Shown: positions 25,932-37,351, numbered from the stretch's first letter. The stretch: 64,000 nucleotides of DNA from Thermococcus sp. (GCF_027052235.1 NZ_JALUFF010000027.1:62001-126000); one strand, 5' to 3'. The notes: a model not told the origin generated them from the sequence alone. Numbers and translations are program-made.

Positions 25932-26420
25932 TCATAGGTATTTGAGAAGTGCTCCAATAGCCTCCTCAAAGAGCTCCTTGTCCCTTCCCTCAAGGATTGT
26001 CTCAAGGTAGTGGACGGAGGCGATGTTGAGGATTATGTAGGCGGTGTTCCTGTCGAGGCCTAGGTTGTAGGCGTCGTAATAAACCCTCTCCTCCCCAAGG
26101 GCATCGTTCAGCATCTCGACGAAGTAGTTTATCTCCTCAACTGTTAGCTCGTCAAGCCTGCTCTCCATCTCGTCGAAATAGCGCTCGATGATGCGTATCT
26201 TCTCAAGGTCGAGCTTCAGAGTGCCCTCGACGAAGGGAAACTCCCCAACCCGAAAGACCTTCACGCCTTCATCGTCCTTTATCCCAATGTAGTCCCACAG
26301 GAGTACTCCCTCGACGGGATTATGGCCGTATTTGCTCGCCAGATAGGAAAAGCGCTCCAGAGCGGAGTCCATATCGTCTATAAACTCCTCCTCATCCCTG
26401 AAGTGTATTATCTTGCTCAC
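25932..26420 (-). CDS. Hypothetical protein, first gene of queE operon
   Basis: 162 aa from GTG 26420, which lies 3 nt after GGGTGGA; ATG 26432 and ATG 26441 are in frame. Acidic and helical (DEEEFIDDMDSALERF), no recognised domain. A TATA-like GCTTTTATAACC on the minus strand at 26461-26472 would give a TSS at about 26440. Confidence 0.62.
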   Translation of the reverse strand: MSKIIHFRDEEEFIDDMDSALERFSYLASKYGHNPVEGVLLWDYIGIKDDEGVKVFRVGEFPFVEGTLKLDLEKIRIIERYFDEMESRLDELTVEEINYFVEMLNDALGEERVYYDAYNLGLDRNTAYIILNIASVHYLETILEGRDKELFEEAIGALLKYL

Positions 26421-26515
26421 GGTTCCACCCATGTTTCGCACCGCTTTCGGTTGGGACTTGGGTTATAAAAGCTTTCGAGCCATAAGCCTTTTATCGCTTT
26501 CACTCCATCTTCCCC

Positions 26516-26630
26516 TGCCCGACGAGTATGGGGTTGCGATGACGTCGGGACCCCCAGGGGGGCGACACTTCCCACTGCCCCCCTTACAGCCCTGTAAAGC
26601 AAGTGCTGGCGAAAAAGTGTGTGCTTTTTT
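26516..26630 (+). ncRNA. GC-rich structured RNA candidate
   Basis: This is the gene-free stretch 26442-26745. It contains a GC island with three consecutive perfect stems: CCCGACG/CGTCGGG (26518-26524 with 26543-26549), GGGGGGC/GCCCCCC (26557-26563 with 26577-26583), and TTACAG/CTGTAA (26584-26589 with 26592-26597). A TATA-like CTTTTAT lies at 26488-26494, the right distance upstream, and a T6 run ends it at 26630. The apical loop of hairpin 1 has GCGATGA, similar to kink-loop sequences of archaeal H/ACA guides. No known RNA family is recognised, and the strand is inferred. Confidence 0.45.
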
Positions 26631-26703
26631 GAGATTGATCAAAAGGCATGCGACATATCATGCGCCCATTTGAGTCAAAACTTTTTTGGTGAAGCTTTGG
26701 TAA

Positions 26704-26712
26704 GGTTTATAA
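26704..26712 (+). promoter_or_regulatory. TATA box for DUF357-UPF0212
   Basis: GGTTTATAA lies 34-42 nt upstream of the GTG start at 26746, a typical archaeal promoter position. Confidence 0.55.
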
Positions 26713-26745
26713 GAAGGCTTTCAAAGGACGACCGAGGCGAGACCG

Positions 26746-27033
26746 GTGGGCCGAGAGATAACGGAGGAGAAGCTCCTCAAGTACTTCAAAATAACCGAAG
26801 AAGCACTAAACCGGTTGGAAATAGCCGTTCACGAGAAAAGCCTCCTTATGAAAGTCGCCGAGGACTTTTTGACCATGGCGAGAAGCTATTTTGAGGACGC
26901 CAGATACTACTACGAGAGGGGCGATTACGTTACGGCCTTTGCGGCCCTGAACTACGCCCACGGTTTTATCGATGCGGGCGTAAGGCTTGGCGTCTTCAGG
27001 GGTGAGGACGACAGGCTCTTCGCGTTTGGGTGA
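26746..27033 (+). CDS. DUF357 family protein
   Basis: 95 aa, all-helical. [30 protein letters not shown] is the DUF357 core, an archaeal HEPN-like helical bundle of unknown function. The start is GTG 26746 with only a weak ribosome binding site. It is immediately followed by the UPF0212 gene. Confidence 0.83.
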   Translation: MGREITEEKLLKYFKITEEALNRLEIAVHEKSLLMKVAEDFLTMARSYFEDARYYYERGDYVTAFAALNYAHGFIDAGVRLGVFRGEDDRLFAFG

Positions 27034-27043
27034 GGTGAGAGAA

Positions 27044-27421
27044 ATGGGGGACTACGTGGTTGTCCTTGAGGCACCTATAATCGTTAGGGACGTTGAGACG
27101 AGCGAGGATGCCATAAACGTCGCGGTGAGCAAGGTAACTAAGGCCCTCAACAAGGAGAAGCTGGACTTCGTGAGGGTCGAGCTCGGCTACTCCCAGTGCC
27201 CGGTCTGCGGTGCCCACTTCGAGAGCGCTTTCGTCGTCGGGAACGTCGGGCTCGTTGGCATGTACCTGACCCTCAAGGTTTACAACGCCCAGACGGTTGA
27301 ACATGCGGTCAGAATAGCTAAGGCCGTTGTTGGAAAGGCCCTAAAGAAGGTTCCCCTCAAGGTCTACGAGATAAGGGAGCTCACCGAGGAGGAGGGCAAC
27401 GGCATCGAGCTGGATGAGTAA
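27044..27421 (+). CDS. UPF0212 (DUF555) protein
   Basis: 125 aa starting MGDYVVVLEAPI. Archaeal conserved family with a CxxC motif in SQCPVCGAHFESAFVVG that may bind zinc. Function unknown. ATG 27044 follows GAGGTGAG 10 nt after the DUF357 stop; the frame opens at 26987 but lies inside DUF357. Confidence 0.85.
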   Translation: MGDYVVVLEAPIIVRDVETSEDAINVAVSKVTKALNKEKLDFVRVELGYSQCPVCGAHFESAFVVGNVGLVGMYLTLKVYNAQTVEHAVRIAKAVVGKALKKVPLKVYEIRELTEEEGNGIELDE

Positions 27422-27448
27422 ATTCCCTCCCTTTTATCCTCTTCCTAA

Positions 27449-29958
<2,510 letters not shown>

Positions 29959-30013
29959 GAAACCACCACCAATGGTAAGGCATCGGAGCTTAAAAGGCTT
30001 CTCCCTAGGAAAA

Positions 30014-30022
30014 GCTTATAAA
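30014..30022 (+). promoter_or_regulatory. TATA box for rps8e
   Basis: GCTTATAAA lies about 50 nt upstream of the eS8 ATG, with GGGGTGAG just before the start. Confidence 0.55.
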
Positions 30023-30072
30023 CGAACTCCCGAAAGTGGCGATGGGTCGTCAAGCTAATCGGGGTGAGATAA

Positions 30073-30465
30073 ATGGCAATCTGGCAGGGAAGATCACTTA
30101 AGAAACCTTCGGGAGGAAGGATTGTCCTCGCGAGGAAGAAGAGGAAGAGGGAGCTCGGTAGGGAACCCGCGAACACCAGGGTCGTTGAGGACGTCGAGAA
30201 GAGGAAGATTATAAGGACGTTCGGCGGTAACAGGAAGGTTCGCCTCGTCGGTGCCCTCTACGCCAACGTCTTCGAGAACGGCAAGGGCAAGAAGGTCAAG
30301 ATACTCAACGTCGTCGAGAACCCGGCCAACAGGCAGTACGCGAGGAGGAACATAATAACCAAGGGCGCCATCATAGAGACCGAGATAGGGAAGGCCATCG
30401 TCACGAGCAGGCCCGGTCAGGACGGTGTTGTCAACGCCGTTCTCATAAAGGAGGAGAACGCCTGA
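30073..30465 (+). CDS. rps8e: 30S ribosomal protein S8e
   Basis: 130 aa, very basic. [17 protein letters not shown] and the [18 protein letters not shown] region are diagnostic of eS8. It is a single gene with its own promoter, convergent with nog1. Confidence 0.96.
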   Translation: MAIWQGRSLKKPSGGRIVLARKKRKRELGREPANTRVVEDVEKRKIIRTFGGNRKVRLVGALYANVFENGKGKKVKILNVVENPANRQYARRNIITKGAIIETEIGKAIVTSRPGQDGVVNAVLIKEENA

Positions 30466-30541
30466 TTCCTCTCGGCTTTGCCTTCTCTGTCTTATGCTTT
30501 TGTAACCTTTAAGCTGTAATATGGGAGAAGGTAGTAAAGAA

Positions 30542-31621
30542 TTAAAGCTCGGAACCTTCCCTGTACTTTCTGAGTTCCTTCTCCATGATTTTCTTCGCCA
30601 GCTCTCTGGCCTTTGGCTCCACAACCTTTACAACGCGCTTCCTGAGCTCGTCGAGGCCCTCCCCGGTTAGGGCCGAAATCCTCACAGGTTCGAGGCCCAT
30701 CGAGCGGACGAAGTTTTCGATTCTCTTAATCTTCTCCTCCTCCGCTATGTCCACCTTGTTTATCGCAACTATGAAGGGAAACTCGCCGAACTCCCGGTAG
30801 ATTTCCTCGAAGAGGTGGGTCTGCTCCTCAACAGGATAACCGCAGTGCTCGCTGGGGTCGAAGATGTAGACTATCAGGTCCGCGAGGTGCTTTAAGGCTA
30901 GGATTGCCTGCCTCTCAACATCGTTTCTCTCGCTGAGGGGCCTGTCGAGCAAACCGGGCGTATCTATGACCTGATAGCGGAGGTAGTGCTCCTCGAACTG
31001 GCCGACGTTTATGCCCTTGGTGGTAAAGGGATAGCTCGCAACCTCTGGCTTTGCGTTGGTCAGGGCCCTCAAAAGCGTGCTTTTGCCCACGTTGGGGTGG
31101 CCGGCTATAACTACCGTTGGTAGCTCAAGGTCAACAACCGGTAACCCCTTGAGAACGTTCCTTGCCCTGTTGAGGTACCTCAAGTCATCGTCTATCTCGT
31201 GCAGTATGTCAGCGACGCGCCCGTAGAAGGCCCTTCTGAGCTTCGCTATCTCAACCGGGTCCCGCGAGTAGCGTATCTTCTCCACGTGCCTGATTTCAAG
31301 GTTCCTTATCGTCTTTATCGCCCAGTTAACCCTCGCCAGCGAGCGGTGGAACTGGTCGCGGTCAACGAGTGTATCCACGAGCTCCTGATAGAACTTCGGG
31401 AGCGTTGAAACGCCCGGTGTTCTGTCCAGTATCTTCCTCAGGTTGTCCCTGATGACGTTGGATACAGTTCTTACCCTAAGTTCTTCCCTCCCCCTCGCCT
31501 TTGCCACCTTTCCGCCAACAGGGTTAAACGCCGAAGCGGCTTTCTCGGCCCTCCTGAAGGCCTTATCGATGAGCTCGTCAGCGGTAAGAACCGTTGGCAT
31601 CTTCTCAAACGGGTTCTTCAT
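30542..31621 (-). CDS. Nog1-family GTPase (ribosome assembly)
   Basis: 359 aa. An N-terminal helical domain (about 1-165) is followed by a GTPase domain: AGHPNVGKST (G1, 174-182), VIDTPGLLDRP (G3), NKVD (G4) and ISALTG (G5). The FTTKGINVGQF and SEHCGYPVEEQ blocks match Nog1, which acts in large-subunit maturation. ATG 31621 follows GGGGTGAG; GTG 31627 is in frame. Confidence 0.92.
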   Translation of the reverse strand: MKNPFEKMPTVLTADELIDKAFRRAEKAASAFNPVGGKVAKARGREELRVRTVSNVIRDNLRKILDRTPGVSTLPKFYQELVDTLVDRDQFHRSLARVNWAIKTIRNLEIRHVEKIRYSRDPVEIAKLRRAFYGRVADILHEIDDDLRYLNRARNVLKGLPVVDLELPTVVIAGHPNVGKSTLLRALTNAKPEVASYPFTTKGINVGQFEEHYLRYQVIDTPGLLDRPLSERNDVERQAILALKHLADLIVYIFDPSEHCGYPVEEQTHLFEEIYREFGEFPFIVAINKVDIAEEEKIKRIENFVRSMGLEPVRISALTGEGLDELRKRVVKVVEPKARELAKKIMEKELRKYREGSEL

Positions 31622-31679
31622 TCTCACCCCTCCCCTTCTCTCGCGGAGAAAAAGTTGGGGAGGGGCTTTAAAAAGCTAT

Positions 31680-31877
31680 TCAATCGAGGGAATGGGCTAT
31701 GATGTAGCCAGCCAGAGAGGCCAGCCCGACGATGAATAGCAGAACGAGAGTCATAATCTTCCCGACACCGGAGACATCGCTAAAGCCCGCTATCACCAGC
31801 AGGAAAAACACGACCACGAGCAATATGCCGAGCTTTTCGAAGAGGCCTTCGTACCTGTTCAAAACGTTCACGTCCAT
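31680..31877 (-). CDS. Small two-helix membrane protein
   Basis: 65 aa with two hydrophobic helices (LGILLVVVFFLLVIAGF and LVLLFIVGLASLAGYIIA) after a charged N-terminus. No recognised family. ATG 31877 follows GGGGGTGG. Confidence 0.6.
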   Translation of the reverse strand: MDVNVLNRYEGLFEKLGILLVVVFFLLVIAGFSDVSGVGKIMTLVLLFIVGLASLAGYIIAHSLD

Positions 31878-31939
31878 AGTTCCACCCCCATGGGTTTATT
31901 CTAAGACCTTAGTCGGTGCGAAAATATAAAAAAGTATCG

Positions 31940-32749
31940 CTAGAGCTCCACACTCTTCCCGACGTGGAGGGGCTCTACCCCTTCCATCTGGCACCTCAGG
32001 TATGCGAAGGATTCAAGGCCGGTGCAGTGGCCTGCGAAAAGGAACTCAACGTCGAGGTTTTTAACGACGTCCTCCAGCGTTTCCGGCTTCGCCCCTATGA
32101 GGTGCAGGCCACCTACGAGGGCCTTTACGGGCTTTCCGGAAACTTTCATGGAGTGGTTAGCTATGTTTATCACGCCAGAGTGTCCGCAACCGGTTATTAC
32201 AGCGACGTTCTCCCCGAGGTCGATTATCAGGGCGATGTCGTCCTTCACTGGGTCGGGTTTGAGGTCATCTTCAGCGAGGTAGCCGACTGCCCTGTCCCAT
32301 GTTTCCCTCTCTATCTCCCCCGAGCTCATGAACCCTTCCGTAAACTCGAAGGGTTCTCTCCTCAGGACAAAGCGGGCCCCCAGCTCCTCAAGCTCTTCCT
32401 TCTCAAAGGGTATGCCAATCTCCCTCCTCTCGGGCTTCAGTGCCACCCTCCTCACAAAGATGCCGGGGTGTGCGATGACTTTTACTGGTCTTGAGCGGGC
32501 CTCAAGGAAGGCCTTAAGTCCGCCGGTGTGGTCGTAGTGGCCGTGTGTTATGAAGACGTAGTCTATGGAATCTGGCTCGACGTCCAGCTCGTCCATGTTG
32601 TTGAGGAGAACCCTCCCGTTCGTGCCGGTGTCAACGAGTACCCTCCTTCCATGACCCTCCACGAGTGCGGAGAAGCCGTGTCCTCCCATAAGGCCTTTCT
32701 TGAAGCCCGAGTGGTTCTCGTACAGTATCGTTATCCTGGCCCTCACCAA
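31940..32749 (-). CDS. MBL-fold metallo-hydrolase (COG1237-like)
   Basis: About 269 aa. The metallo-beta-lactamase motif THGHYDHTGG supplies the HxHxDH metal ligands. Later ligands are in GCGHSGVIN and GGLHL. COG1237 members are often annotated as dihydropterin-methyl-ribofuranosylaminobenzene-phosphate synthases of methanopterin synthesis, which would fit the RFA-P synthase and DHPS genes at 55 kb. Several starts compete: TTG 32749 or GTG 32746 behind GGTGGT, or GTG 32761. Divergent from the UppP-like gene. Confidence 0.82.
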   Translation of the reverse strand: MVRARITILYENHSGFKKGLMGGHGFSALVEGHGRRVLVDTGTNGRVLLNNMDELDVEPDSIDYVFITHGHYDHTGGLKAFLEARSRPVKVIAHPGIFVRRVALKPERREIGIPFEKEELEELGARFVLRREPFEFTEGFMSSGEIERETWDRAVGYLAEDDLKPDPVKDDIALIIDLGENVAVITGCGHSGVINIANHSMKVSGKPVKALVGGLHLIGAKPETLEDVVKNLDVEFLFAGHCTGLESFAYLRCQMEGVEPLHVGKSVEL

Positions 32750-32804
32750 AGCTACCACCACGAAAAGTTTATTTTTATCCGTTTAAAATTTGGGATGTGA
32801 TAGG

Positions 32805-33572
32805 ATGATAACGATTGTTGACGCCATACTCTCGGGTTTCATAGTGGCCCTAGCATCAATACTGCCCCTCAGCCCTGAAGGTGAGCCCCTCGCCTCTCTC
32901 ATCTCGAAGTACTCCTACCTCCTTGTCCCGGCCTATCTCGGCGTTGCCTTTGCAGTCCTCTTTTATTTCCGCGACGAGTTTTCGAGGGAGTGCCTCCATG
33001 CCATGAGGGGGATATACCGGGCTCCCCTCAAATTCGTGGCCTTCGCAAGCCTCTTTACGGTGCTCGTGGGTTACCCCCTGTGGAGGTTCTCTCCCGACCT
33101 GCCCAAGGAGGTTTCGGCCGTTGTAAACCTTCTTCTTGGGGCAATTATAGTCCTCTACTCCCTCCGGCCACATCTTAATCCCCTTAAGGACCCGGACGAA
33201 AAGCTCCCCGAGGAACCCAGCATGGTAGATTCCCTCTCCGCCGGTCTGGCAGGTGGAATTGCAGTCCTCGGTTCGCTCTCCAGAACGGGTTTCGTCCTTT
33301 CTGCACTCATTCTCCCCCGGCACAAGCCTAGGGAAGTCCTTGAATGGACCCTCTGGGTGGCCCCAGCTTACATGTTCCTCAAGCTCGCCCTAATCCCATG
33401 GAACTCCTCAGGGGACGTATGGGTGCCGTTCACAGCCTTCCTGTCTGGCTTTATAACTTCCCTTATCGTTATCTACCTGCTCCTTGCCCTTGCGGAGCGC
33501 AGGGGTAAGGAAGTCTTGGTCATTCTCGGTCTGATTGCGGTTGTTGTGTACTCCTTGGAGGTGCTGGTATGA
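32805..33572 (+). CDS. UppP/BacA-like polyprenyl-diphosphatase homologue with altered motifs
   Basis: 255 aa, about seven helices. The order of motifs matches UppP: ILPLSPEGEPL at residues 19-29 in place of FLPVSSTGH, and GSLSRTGFVL in place of PGxSRSG. The glutamates that precede the first motif in bacterial UppP and the histidine of SSTGH are replaced, so classical activity is uncertain. It may dephosphorylate a polyprenyl or dolichyl diphosphate for glycan assembly. ATG 32805 is preferred over 32790. It overlaps the nucleotidyltransferase gene by 4 nt. Confidence 0.78.
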   Translation: MITIVDAILSGFIVALASILPLSPEGEPLASLISKYSYLLVPAYLGVAFAVLFYFRDEFSRECLHAMRGIYRAPLKFVAFASLFTVLVGYPLWRFSPDLPKEVSAVVNLLLGAIIVLYSLRPHLNPLKDPDEKLPEEPSMVDSLSAGLAGGIAVLGSLSRTGFVLSALILPRHKPREVLEWTLWVAPAYMFLKLALIPWNSSGDVWVPFTAFLSGFITSLIVIYLLLALAERRGKEVLVILGLIAVVVYSLEVLV

Positions 33573-34825
33573 AGGGTGTTATCCTAGCAGCTGGAAGGGG
33601 AGAAAGGTTGAGGCCACTGACAGACGACAGGCCGAAGGTCGTTCTGAAGGTCGCCAACAGGCCGATAATCGAGTACGTGATGGAAAACCTTTACCCCTTT
33701 GTTGACGAGTTCGTCATAATCGTCAGGTACAAGAAGGAGTGGATAATCAACTCCCTCGGCGATGAGTTCAGGGGCAAGCCGATAACCTACGTCGAACAGC
33801 TCCCTGGGGAGGGGACTGCCAAGGCCATTGAGAGCTCCGCAGAGAGCGTTGATGAGGACTTTATAGCCGTAAACGGGGACATATACTTCGAGGCCGAGGC
33901 CATCAGAGAGCTTATATCTGCCTTCAGGAAGGAGAACGCCGATGCTTCCCTTGTCGTCAAGCACTTCGGTGACCTGAGTCATTTTGGAAAGGTTGAGGTC
34001 GAGGGAAACGTTGTTAGGAGCATCGTTGAGAAGCCGGGCAGCGTCCCGGGTTACGCAAACCTCGGTATTTACGCCTTCAAGAGCGAGGTCTTCGATTTCA
34101 TCGGGAAGACCCCCCTGAGCGAGCGCGGTGAGTACGAGATAACCGACACGATAAACCTCATGGTCGAGGCCGGCCTCAAGGTCGTTGCAGTCCCATACGA
34201 GGGCTACTGGAACGACATAGGCAGGCCTTGGAACCTCCTTGAGCTCAACGAGTACCTCCTCAGGAACAAGCTCAGGCACGAGATAAGGGGAACCGTCGAG
34301 GAGGGCGCAACGATAATCCCGCCGGTTGAAATCGGCGAGAACACTGTGGTGAGGAGCGGGGCCTACATCATCGGCCCTGTGAAGATTGGGCGGAACTCCC
34401 GCATAGGTCCGAACTGCTTCATACGGCCCTATACGAGCATCGGGGACAACTGTCACATCGGAAACGCCGTGGAAGTTAAGAACTCCATCATAATGGACAA
34501 CTCCAACGCCCCCCACCTCAACTACGTGGGTGACTCGATAATCGGGGAGAACACCAACTTAGGGGCCGGAACGATAACGGCCAACCTCAGGCATGATAAG
34601 GGCAATGTCAAGGTCGAGATAAAGGGCAAGCTTGAGGACTCCGGGCGTTATAAACTTGGGGCAATAATAGGCCACAACGTTAAAATAGGAATAAATGTTA
34701 GCATCTATCCTGGCAGGAAGATAGGGAGCGGGTCGTTTGTTGGGCCCGCGGTGGTGGTCGATAAAAACATCCCGCCCAACAGCCTGGTGGTGCTGAGACA
34801 GGAGAAAGAGGTGCGTAGAGTTTGA
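33569..34825 (+). CDS. Bifunctional sugar-1-phosphate nucleotidyltransferase / acetyltransferase (GlmU-like)
   Basis: 418 aa. The N-terminal nucleotidyltransferase has ILAAGRGERLRPLTDDRPK (residues 5-23), NGDIYF and a lysine in VVEKP-like SIVEKPGS. The C-terminal about 170 residues form a left-handed beta-helix of hexapeptide repeats (IGPVKIGRNSRIGPNCFIRP) as in acetyltransferases. Archaeal homologues make UDP-GlcNAc from GlcN-1-P; dTDP-sugar activity is also possible. It sits in an operon with UppP-like and DUF835 genes. UDP-GlcNAc would feed WecB/WecC. Confidence 0.88.
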   Translation: MKGVILAAGRGERLRPLTDDRPKVVLKVANRPIIEYVMENLYPFVDEFVIIVRYKKEWIINSLGDEFRGKPITYVEQLPGEGTAKAIESSAESVDEDFIAVNGDIYFEAEAIRELISAFRKENADASLVVKHFGDLSHFGKVEVEGNVVRSIVEKPGSVPGYANLGIYAFKSEVFDFIGKTPLSERGEYEITDTINLMVEAGLKVVAVPYEGYWNDIGRPWNLLELNEYLLRNKLRHEIRGTVEEGATIIPPVEIGENTVVRSGAYIIGPVKIGRNSRIGPNCFIRPYTSIGDNCHIGNAVEVKNSIIMDNSNAPHLNYVGDSIIGENTNLGAGTITANLRHDKGNVKVEIKGKLEDSGRYKLGAIIGHNVKIGINVSIYPGRKIGSGSFVGPAVVVDKNIPPNSLVVLRQEKEVRRV

Positions 34826-35940
34826 GCGGTGAGGTTGTTTACCTCTTCAACGTTCTTTCAAGGGCTACCCTGCTCCTCGTTGCCGGTTACAAGTCCTATC
34901 GGGAGAGGAGTGCGGAGTGGATTTACATGACTCTGGCCTTTACTCTGGCTACTTTTGACCCCGAAAGGTTTCTTCTTGCTCCCCTGGGTTTTCATCTACA
35001 TCCCGATGTTGCCTTTGTTCTCGACCTCGTTAACACGCTCTCCCAGGGAATACTCGCAATGGTCGCTGCTGTTTATGTGAAGGAAAAATCGCCTCCTCCT
35101 GAAAAAACGGCGTTTCCGGTTCTTCTTGGTCTTGTGGCGTATCTCTGGGTCGTGGGAACAAACGCTGTTGAACTTAATCTTAGCTTTGCAATCAAAACAT
35201 CAGTTCCTCTTTTCGTATATTCCATCGGTTACTTCTATCTGGGTTACACAATATTCAGGTATTCCCTGCCCGAGAACGTTTACTCCAGGATATTTTCCAT
35301 AAGCATGATGTCCCTTGGTATTCTGAACGCAACGTACCCCTTCACGGTTTCACTTGACTGGTTTAGGCCGTATGGCTTTGCGTTCGGGACGCTGTTCCGC
35401 CTGACGATGGCACTCGGCGCTCTGGGGGTGGCCTTCTGGCCGGTTGAGAGGCTTCATGGCTCATCCGGAGAGAACGTCACTCCGGGAACCCTTCTCCTCA
35501 CATCCCCCGGAAAGGATCTCCTGCGTTTGCTAAGTGGTTTGAGGGGGGCGATTCTTGTAACAAGGAGCGACCTTCGGGACCTTGAGTCCTTTCTAGATCC
35601 TTCTGCAATGGTTTTCTGGGTGACACGCGCCACGGAAGGGGAGCTGCGCAAATCCCCCCATATCTACGCCATAAGTCCAACCCGGCTTGGAATACTCTTG
35701 GATTTGATAACTCGTGCCCTTGATTCGGGATATCGGATGGTTTATATTGACTCCGTGGAATACCTAATACTTGAGAATAACTTCAGGACAGTTCTCAAGT
35801 TCCTAGCCGATTTGAAGGACAGGGCAATAACACGTGGTGCCCGGGTTGTTATAATGATCGATCCAACGACGCTGGATGAGAAACAGGTTAGAATATTGGA
35901 AAGGGAATTTGGAGAAATCAAAGACCGAGTTTCTCTATGA
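34822..35940 (+). CDS. Membrane protein with C-terminal DUF835
   Basis: 372 aa. The N-terminal about 215 residues contain about seven helices, and the soluble C-terminus (about 225-372) is DUF835: GAILVTRSDLRDLESFL and MVYIDSVEYLILENNFRTVL. DUF835 domains are frequent in Thermococcales and look like a RecA/KaiC-related fold without catalytic motifs, so a sensory role is plausible. The start is TTG 34822, overlapping the previous stop by 4 nt. Convergent with the CBS gene by 23 nt. Confidence 0.8.
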   Translation: MSGEVVYLFNVLSRATLLLVAGYKSYRERSAEWIYMTLAFTLATFDPERFLLAPLGFHLHPDVAFVLDLVNTLSQGILAMVAAVYVKEKSPPPEKTAFPVLLGLVAYLWVVGTNAVELNLSFAIKTSVPLFVYSIGYFYLGYTIFRYSLPENVYSRIFSISMMSLGILNATYPFTVSLDWFRPYGFAFGTLFRLTMALGALGVAFWPVERLHGSSGENVTPGTLLLTSPGKDLLRLLSGLRGAILVTRSDLRDLESFLDPSAMVFWVTRATEGELRKSPHIYAISPTRLGILLDLITRALDSGYRMVYIDSVEYLILENNFRTVLKFLADLKDRAITRGARVVIMIDPTTLDEKQVRILEREFGEIKDRVSL

Positions 35941-37090
35941 ACCGCTTTGCGTAACGTATGTCCTTTTCAAGCTCCGCCTTCTGAAGTAGCTGTCTCTCTA
36001 TAGCTCTGAGGGCGTCGTGAACTGCCTGTATGGCGCCCCACGTCTCCCCTGTTGCCACGAAGACTCCCCTGTCGGTGACTATTCTCATCCTGGCCTGGTA
36101 GAGGTGAACTCCCCTGAACTTCTCTGGGAAGCGCCTTATGTGGAGATAGATTATGCCCTCGTTGCCAAGAAGGTCTTCATAACCGTCAACGAAGCGCCTT
36201 ATGTCTTGGATTATTCTCTCCCTCGTGAAGTCGCTCAGTATTGATGCGTCACCGCCGAGCTGAAGGTAAAACCTTGCTTCCTTCTCAGTCATCTTTGATA
36301 CTGGAAGTAGCAGGTCCTTGACCGTTAGAACACCGACCACCTTGTCCTCCTCGTTGACGACGATGAGGCCGTCGATGTCGTTGTCCTTCATCGTTGCCAC
36401 GGCTTCCCTGACTTTTGCATCTGGCAGAATTGTTATGACGCCCCTTATCATGACGTCTCTGAGGGGCATGCTGAAGGGGGGTATCTTCTCTCCGGCCAGT
36501 TCACCGGCCTGCGCCTTGAAGCGGGGCTTGATGAACCTTATGATGAGGTCGTGGAGTGTCACGAGGCCCTCAAGCTTGCCTTCTTCGTTCACAACAGGGA
36601 GTCTGGATATGGCGTGGTCGCGCATAGTAGCGAGGGCCTTTGCGACGGTGTCGTCCGGTCTGAGGGTTATAACGTCCTTCGTCATGAACTCCTCAACTTT
36701 TCTCTTTCCGAAGTCCCCTTCCGCGACCTTTTCAAGGACGGCGAGGTCGTTTATAACCCCAATGATTTCAGCCTTTGACTCCCCAACAGGAAGGGAGCGG
36801 AGGTCAACCTCCATCATGAGCTTTGCGGCCTTGCTAAGATCCTCGCGAGGCTCTATAACTGGGGCGGGCTTGTAAACGTCCCTAACCTTTGCCTTTGTGG
36901 GGTCCCACTTGAGGTGGGAGCGTATAATCAGGTCCTGCGTGAGAACACCCTTATACAGGTTGCCATCGAAGACCAGAATGAGATCGGGGTCTTCTTTCTC
37001 GAAGATGCCTATCGCCTCAGAAAGGGGGGCGTCGATGTCTATCTTCCTGAACCTGTCCGTCATTACCTCCTGCACCTGAATTCCGACCAT
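35918..37090 (-). CDS. Protein with four CBS domains
   Basis: 390 aa from ATG 37090 (RBS GGAGGTGG); ATG 37108 is in frame but precedes the ribosome binding site. Four CBS domains: VQEVMTDRFRKIDIDAPLSE, VRDVYKPAPVIEPREDLSKA, VEEFMTKDVITLRPDDTVAK and LRDVMIRGVITILPDAKVRE, each with GV-type second halves. Such tandem pairs bind adenine nucleotides and regulate other proteins. A C-terminal about 110-residue domain follows (IIQDIRRFVDGYEDLLGNEG) of unknown type. Confidence 0.85.
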   Translation of the reverse strand: MVGIQVQEVMTDRFRKIDIDAPLSEAIGIFEKEDPDLILVFDGNLYKGVLTQDLIIRSHLKWDPTKAKVRDVYKPAPVIEPREDLSKAAKLMMEVDLRSLPVGESKAEIIGVINDLAVLEKVAEGDFGKRKVEEFMTKDVITLRPDDTVAKALATMRDHAISRLPVVNEEGKLEGLVTLHDLIIRFIKPRFKAQAGELAGEKIPPFSMPLRDVMIRGVITILPDAKVREAVATMKDNDIDGLIVVNEEDKVVGVLTVKDLLLPVSKMTEKEARFYLQLGGDASILSDFTRERIIQDIRRFVDGYEDLLGNEGIIYLHIRRFPEKFRGVHLYQARMRIVTDRGVFVATGETWGAIQAVHDALRAIERQLLQKAELEKDIRYAKRFIEKLGL

Positions 37091-37192
37091 TTCTGCCACC
37101 TCCTGCATTTTATACTTCGCTTCCCACGAATTTAAACCTTTGCAACCGTGACACTTTTAGTTAATTCAGGTTAATAAATTTTTCGAGGAAAG

Positions 37193-37200
37193 ATTTATAA
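37193..37200 (+). promoter_or_regulatory. TATA box for tRNA-Ser
   Basis: ATTTATAA lies 27-34 nt upstream of the mature tRNA 5' end at 37227, a typical tRNA promoter position. Confidence 0.6.
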
Positions 37201-37226
37201 GACCGCTCCGGGAAACTTCAAACCGC

Positions 37227-37313
37227 GCCGGGGTAGCCTAGCCTGGGAAGGCGCGGGACTCGAGATCCCGTGGGCGTCCGCCCACCAGGGTTCAAATCCC
37301 TGCCCCGGCGCCA
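37227..37313 (+). tRNA. tRNA-Ser (anticodon CGA), CCA encoded
   Basis: Acceptor stem GCCGGGG/CCCCGGC (37227-37233 with 37303-37309), discriminator G at 37310, CCA encoded (37311-37313). The anticodon stem CGGGA/TCCCG encloses loop CTCGAGA with anticodon CGA at 37261-37263. A long variable arm (TGGGCG...CGCCCA) confirms a class II tRNA such as serine. T-loop GGTTCAAATCC is canonical. Confidence 0.95.
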
Positions 37314-37351
37314 ACTGCCGAGCCCTTCCACAACCTTTTCGGGCGGTTCTC

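Noticed and set aside
26645-26675. Weak hairpin GGCATG...CATGC(G)CC downstream of the GC-rich RNA
   Set aside because: Short imperfect stem with no T-run; insufficient for a terminator or RNA call.
33584-34516. 310-aa minus-strand ORF inside the nucleotidyltransferase gene
   Set aside because: Mirror frame of a high-GC3 coding region; no recognisable protein features.
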